From positions 992,001-1,056,000 of the forward strand of contig NC_090771.1 in the NCBI RefSeq assembly GCF_001761485.1: a DNA stretch of 64,000 nucleotides, written 5' to 3'. Both the position numbers and the translations under genes were made by a program. Below the pieces are notes generated by a model. The model was given only the letters and a program-made list of their open reading frames with translations, ran no database searches and was not told the DNA's origin. Shown here in pieces: positions 60,541 to 64,000 of this stretch (positions within the stretch are counted from its first letter, which is position 1; each line of letters starts with the position of its first letter). The DNA comes from Yarrowia lipolytica (Eukaryota; Ascomycota; Dipodascomycetes; Dipodascales).

Positions 60541-62169
60541 GATGGCGACTACGACGGGGAGGTGTCCATGGCGCGGCTTTTATACTTGCAGAGTTTCCTG
60601 AAGCAGATGTCTCAAAAGTGGTGGTGAAAAGGTTATGTTAATTTTGGGGAAGAAAGGCTCCTTGTACGATCTTTTTGGGGTCAACGACGCAAGAAGTGAT
60701 TAGTGGCATTTCCGGGAGAGGTGATTTGGTCCAGACAATAGAACGAAACCTGCCACTTTTAATTGAGTCTGTAGAGACAATTGGGAGCGTTTCTGGAGTC
60801 ATCAAACACTAGTGCACTCTCATATTAGATCCATCTCCACCATACCAGGCGGCTGAAAGGGAGTCTAAACTCTAAGCGGGTGGAGAAAAGGGTGAGACAC
60901 TGGCTGCTCGAGAACGGTGAACTTTGAGAGAAAGTACTCTGTGGCTGTGTATACGTTACCGCCTCCTCCTACCTTTTTCCGCTTTTTCCGCCCTTACAAT
61001 TGACTTTAACGTCACAAATCATCGTATTGGTCTGCAGATGGTGTGCATATCGGTGCATGTAACGTGCAGGTGCATAAGTGACACAGACACAGACATCCAG
61101 ACGGAGTATATATAAAAAAAAGACTCGTTCTTGTGACCCTTACTCATACATAAACGAGACACCGACACCCGACACCGAACCCCGACACCGACACCGACAC
61201 CGACACCCGACACCCAACACCCGACACACATACCACCCGTACGACATCTCATCCATGACAACTCCCCTTCCCTGATTTTCTATGTCGTCTTCACAGTCAC
61301 AAAAAAATTCATAAACCCCAACTGTACGTACTCGATTAAATGCCATTACATTACTAACTGAAGCCTTACACGAGTTCTGTAGTCACCCTCACCAGACACA
61401 GACACAAGCACCACTCAGACCCTGGTCTAACTTAATGGTGTTACACTGGCTGCGATGGCTGTGAAGCTGGCCCTGATGTTGTCGTGAGAGTGGCTACCAT
61501 GAGTTGTAGAGTCGCGCCACGGCTGCTATTGACTATCAATTACCAGCCGTTCTACGATCGGACACTCGAACTACGTCTTTGTGTTCCGCATCGCGCATGC
61601 CTCGCATCCCTCATACCTCTACTCAGTCACACGGATCCGAAACACAACCCCATGTCGTGGGTTCCGTACGATCCCCAACTCACAGCGTCGAACGTGAAAG
61701 AGAAAGGCTCCCAGGGTGGCAGCTGGTTTGTCATCAGTGTCAGAAGAGTCCATTAGGTCACGTGATCCCCTTATCTAGCAGGTGAGATTAGCTCGCTGGA
61801 CCAAGCGCTACTTCAGCTCCTGCTCTACGTTTGTGCTGTAAATCACTGTCCCATTGCAATAATTGCGGTGTTGTAAGACCTACTCTCTCCTTTACGCGAA
61901 CTTGCCTTGGAGGCGGGTCCAAATTGACCTTGGAAAAGGGCGCGGGTCTACCTGGTCTTAGCTGCCAGTGGCCACGTCCTTTCTGACGGTTACACATGGG
62001 CACTACTAATCATTACAGCCAATAGTATCATCTGTTGCAATTGGCCATCTCTGGCTGGTCTTTCTTATTTCACGGATTCCCATTTTGGTATGTGGCTAGC
62101 TGCTTGGTTCAGTTTCAGCTGCTTACAGGTCATTCGCGTGGCTCATGACCCATGCGCCCTATGTACATC
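60541..62169. other. Intergenic region, no gene seen
   Basis: About 1.6 kb between - strand genes. It has TATATATAAAAAAAAG near 61107 and a CGACAC array at 61155-61230. Short frames only. Confidence 0.5.
61155..61230. repeat. CGACAC hexamer array
   Basis: About a dozen CGACAC/CCGACAC units with small length changes; related in sequence to the GACACR tract ahead of TRP1. Confidence 0.85.
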
Positions 62170-63069
62170 TTACTTTGACAGAGTCTGGCCGGTCTGTCGG
62201 GCCTGCTTGAACATGTCAACGGCCGAGTTTTTGTTTCGCAGCACGCCGCCAAACAGCACGTACTCGGAAACGTCCACCTTAGCGTCTCTGAGGGAGTTGA
62301 AAAACTTGACAGCACTCCATCCGGCAGTCTTCTGGTTGAAGAAGCCCCGGGCCATGGGCTGGTGGCCCTCCTTCATCTGCTGGTAGCATTGCACAGCGTA
62401 CAGGTGATCAGCGAGAGTGGCCTTTTTGGCAATGAGGTCGCCCTGCTTGCCGTCCAGCTTCACCATACCCCACGAGTGCTTCCATACGCCCTGGGGGGTC
62501 TGCACGGGCTGGAACTCCTTGTCCTGGTAGTAGTTTCTGGCGGAGAGAATCTTGTGTCGCAGGTTCCAGCCAAACACGCCAATCTCCTTGATTCGCAGAG
62601 GAGTGTCCTTGGTGAGGTATGCATCGAGACCGCCCTCGCGTCGGATGGTGGAGAGGACTCGGGGCACGGTTGTGATACGCACATTCTTGCCGAGCGCCTC
62701 GCTGGGCAGCGTCGTCTTCTGGGCGTTGGGCTTCCACTTTCGGAGCGTCTTGTTTCGGAACTCGGACGACCGGTAGCCGTTACCGAGTGTTCGGCCGCCA
62801 AACAGCGCCCGGTCACCTCGCTTGAATACGAAAGACACGCCGTAAGGGTAAGGAGGGTACTTGGACTTTCTGTTGGGGATAACGACCTTGAAGTCGCTCT
62901 TCTTGTCGCCGACAGCAGGCTGGTTTCGGGGGTTCAGGTACAGGTCCTGGTTGAAGGCCTTTCGTCGGGTCACATGTTTGAACGATCGGGTGGCGCACGC
63001 CGAGGTGGTAGAGAACGCCCGCGAGCCAGACACGCTGAGCTGGGCCAGGTGGTTTGTCAGAGACAGCAT
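62170..63069 (-). CDS. MRPL24: Mitochondrial large-subunit ribosomal protein bL28m
   Basis: 299 residues from the ATG at 63069; the frame is open further upstream to 63366, but that part is poor coding sequence. The N-terminus (about 1-30) is a typical presequence rich in Ser/Arg/Leu. The L28 fold follows: Arg-Ala-Leu-Phe-Gly-Gly-Arg-Thr-Leu-Gly-Asn-Gly, Arg-Lys-Trp-Lys-Pro-Asn-Ala-Gln-Lys and the Val-Arg-Ile-Thr-Thr-Val-Pro-Arg-Val-Leu-Ser-Thr-Ile strand, as in bacterial L28. Beyond it comes a mitochondrion-specific C-terminal extension of about 130 residues, with Trp-Lys-His-Ser-Trp-Gly. Baker's yeast bL28m is Mrpl24, also longer than bacterial L28. It acts in the mitoribosome large subunit. 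Confidence 0.9.
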   Translation of the reverse strand: MLSLTNHLAQLSVSGSRAFSTTSACATRSFKHVTRRKAFNQDLYLNPRNQPAVGDKKSDFKVVIPNRKSKYPPYPYGVSFVFKRGDRALFGGRTLGNGYRSSEFRNKTLRKWKPNAQKTTLPSEALGKNVRITTVPRVLSTIRREGGLDAYLTKDTPLRIKEIGVFGWNLRHKILSARNYYQDKEFQPVQTPQGVWKHSWGMVKLDGKQGDLIAKKATLADHLYAVQCYQQMKEGHQPMARGFFNQKTAGWSAVKFFNSLRDAKVDVSEYVLFGGVLRNKNSAVDMFKQARQTGQTLSK

Positions 63070-63639
63070 GGTGTGTGGTGATGGAGAGATCTGTGGTGAG
63101 TTTGTGAGTTGTGATTTGAAAATTTCAAATGTGCAGCGGTTGTGAGTTCGATTCGGGTGGGGGTAGAAGAAAAGTAAGTGGATTTGAAGGATAACGTTTG
63201 GGAAGTTGGAGATCCGGTGTTCGATTCCGGGTGGCACGGCGGTTCGATTCCAGATGGGGTGGAATTCTGACTGGACCATTTCCTGGCCACCTGAAAGTTC
63301 ATTGTCCCAACCAGAGTCCAAAACAGTTTGGTGTGACACATCCCGTGCGTTACAATCAACTAACAATAGTATTAACTCCGTCTATATCCTTAATTATGTG
63401 TTTTCGAGTGATGCGAACTGTTCCAAATGACTTGAGCGCAGAGGAGTTGCTCGTCACTCCAGACCCAGCACAGACACAACTATAGCTGTGTCGCAACAAT
63501 TGCAAGTCTGTACGACGTCGTTTACGGAGGTTGCAATACGGAGCCCGTGGTATGGTGCTGATGATCAATCATTAGCCTCACCTAACTGAGCTCGCAATCT
63601 CTCTCTTCGCTCGTGATCACGCCCTCACTGCGCTCGTGA
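63070..63639. other. Intergenic region with tRNA-B-box-like motifs
   Basis: Contains GTTCGATTCC near 63214 and GGTTCGATTCC near 63238, both like the tRNA B box (TFIIIC site), 27 bp apart. No A box or cloverleaf could be drawn. The rest has no recognised feature. Confidence 0.45.
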
Positions 63640-64000
63640 TCAATGCTGCGGCCCAATCTTCAAACCCCGGCCATTTTTCCTCGGCTGGTTGACACTCATT
63701 GGGGCAGTGGCGTACGTCTTGCCAGAGCCGCCCGCTAACAAGGGAGTGTTCACCCCTGCCTCCTGTCGGAGCACATCAGTCCTGCTCTTTGGTTTCGGCT
63801 TGGTGACCACGACGGGAGTGCTGGCGGCGCGCTCCTCGTCGGGCTCTCGAGACTTGCCAAGAAACACCCACAGCAAACAACTGAGAATGGCAAAAAACGC
63901 CACGAGCCCGATAATGATTCCGATGAAAATCGCCACGGGGGTCCTCAGATGGTCGTGTGACGGGAACCACGGGTTGTCGGGAATGATCCACGACGGCGAT
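63640..64000 (-). CDS. C-terminal part of a single-pass membrane protein (partial)
   Basis: The open frame runs to the right edge without a start and ends at 63640; 119 residues are visible. A Pro/Trp-rich luminal or outer segment leads into one strongly hydrophobic helix (Ile-Phe-Ile-Gly-Ile-Ile-Ile-Gly-Leu... to Leu-Trp-Val-Phe-Leu-Gly), then a basic, Pro/Lys/Arg-rich cytosolic tail of about 75 residues. The helix followed by Lys-Ser-Arg suggests type I topology. The family is not recognisable from this end; many yeast surface or vacuolar single-span proteins look alike. Confidence 0.7.
   Translation of the reverse strand, partial: SPSWIIPDNPWFPSHDHLRTPVAIFIGIIIGLVAFFAILSCLLWVFLGKSREPDEERAASTPVVVTKPKPKSRTDVLRQEAGVNTPLLAGGSGKTYATAPMSVNQPRKNGRGLKIGPQH

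Noticed and set aside
63208-63250. tRNA gene
   Set aside because: B-box-like words only; no A box, anticodon arm or acceptor stem can be drawn.

Overview
The window reads as nuclear DNA of a yeast close to Yarrowia lipolytica. The basis is long intergenic stretches; a compact intron with the TACTAACCCAG branch-point/acceptor fusion typical of that yeast; C-rich coding bias; many CACGTG palindromes in intergenic DNA; an oligopeptide-transporter expansion; and a peroxisomal 4CL-like acyl-CoA ligase of the family amplified in Y. lipolytica. I recall TRP1 lying on chromosome B of that species, but cannot verify it here.

Layout. 0-6 kb: tail of an Ala/Pro/Lys-rich protein, then four tiny genes in tandem (2617, 3111, 4442, 5309), each encoding one zinc-finger-like module C-x2-C-K-x10-H-x3-C with an unrelated tail. 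6.5-7.4 kb: a Sur7/PalI-type four-helix membrane protein (-). 11.3-14.8 kb: a Bud4/anillin-type septin organiser (+). 17.5-19.0 kb: a signal-peptide and GPI-type wall protein whose reading frame is broken once (+). 21.1-24.9 kb: Trp1 with an unusual N-terminal domain, then a Rex3-type RNA exonuclease (+). 25.5-26.2 kb: an unrecognised coiled-coil protein (-). 27.6-29.3 kb: a minisatellite, two type I hammerhead ribozymes on the + strand about 1.45 kb apart, and a decayed coiled-coil coding stretch on the - strand between them. 31.2-33.0 kb: the peroxisomal acyl-CoA ligase (+). 34.0-36.5 kb: a broken Ty3/gypsy-type retrotransposon (-). 36.8-52.7 kb: three OPT oligopeptide-transporter loci in the same orientation, the middle one intact and the outer two dead, with another small retrotransposon fossil at 49.1-49.6 kb. 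53-64 kb: a spliced YCII-domain gene (+), a type-B carboxylesterase with a peroxisomal C-terminus (-), a Gre2-like reductase (-), mitochondrial ribosomal protein bL28m (-), and the 3' end of a single-pass membrane protein running off the right edge (-).

The genes do not form one pathway. The shared themes are cell-surface and polarity functions (Sur7-like, Bud4, GPI wall protein), peptide uptake (OPT array) and peroxisomal or oxidative metabolism (acyl-CoA ligase ending AKL, esterase ending SRL, reductase). The two most unusual signals are the micro zinc-finger gene cluster and the hammerhead ribozyme pair. No rRNA, tRNA or CRISPR array was found.
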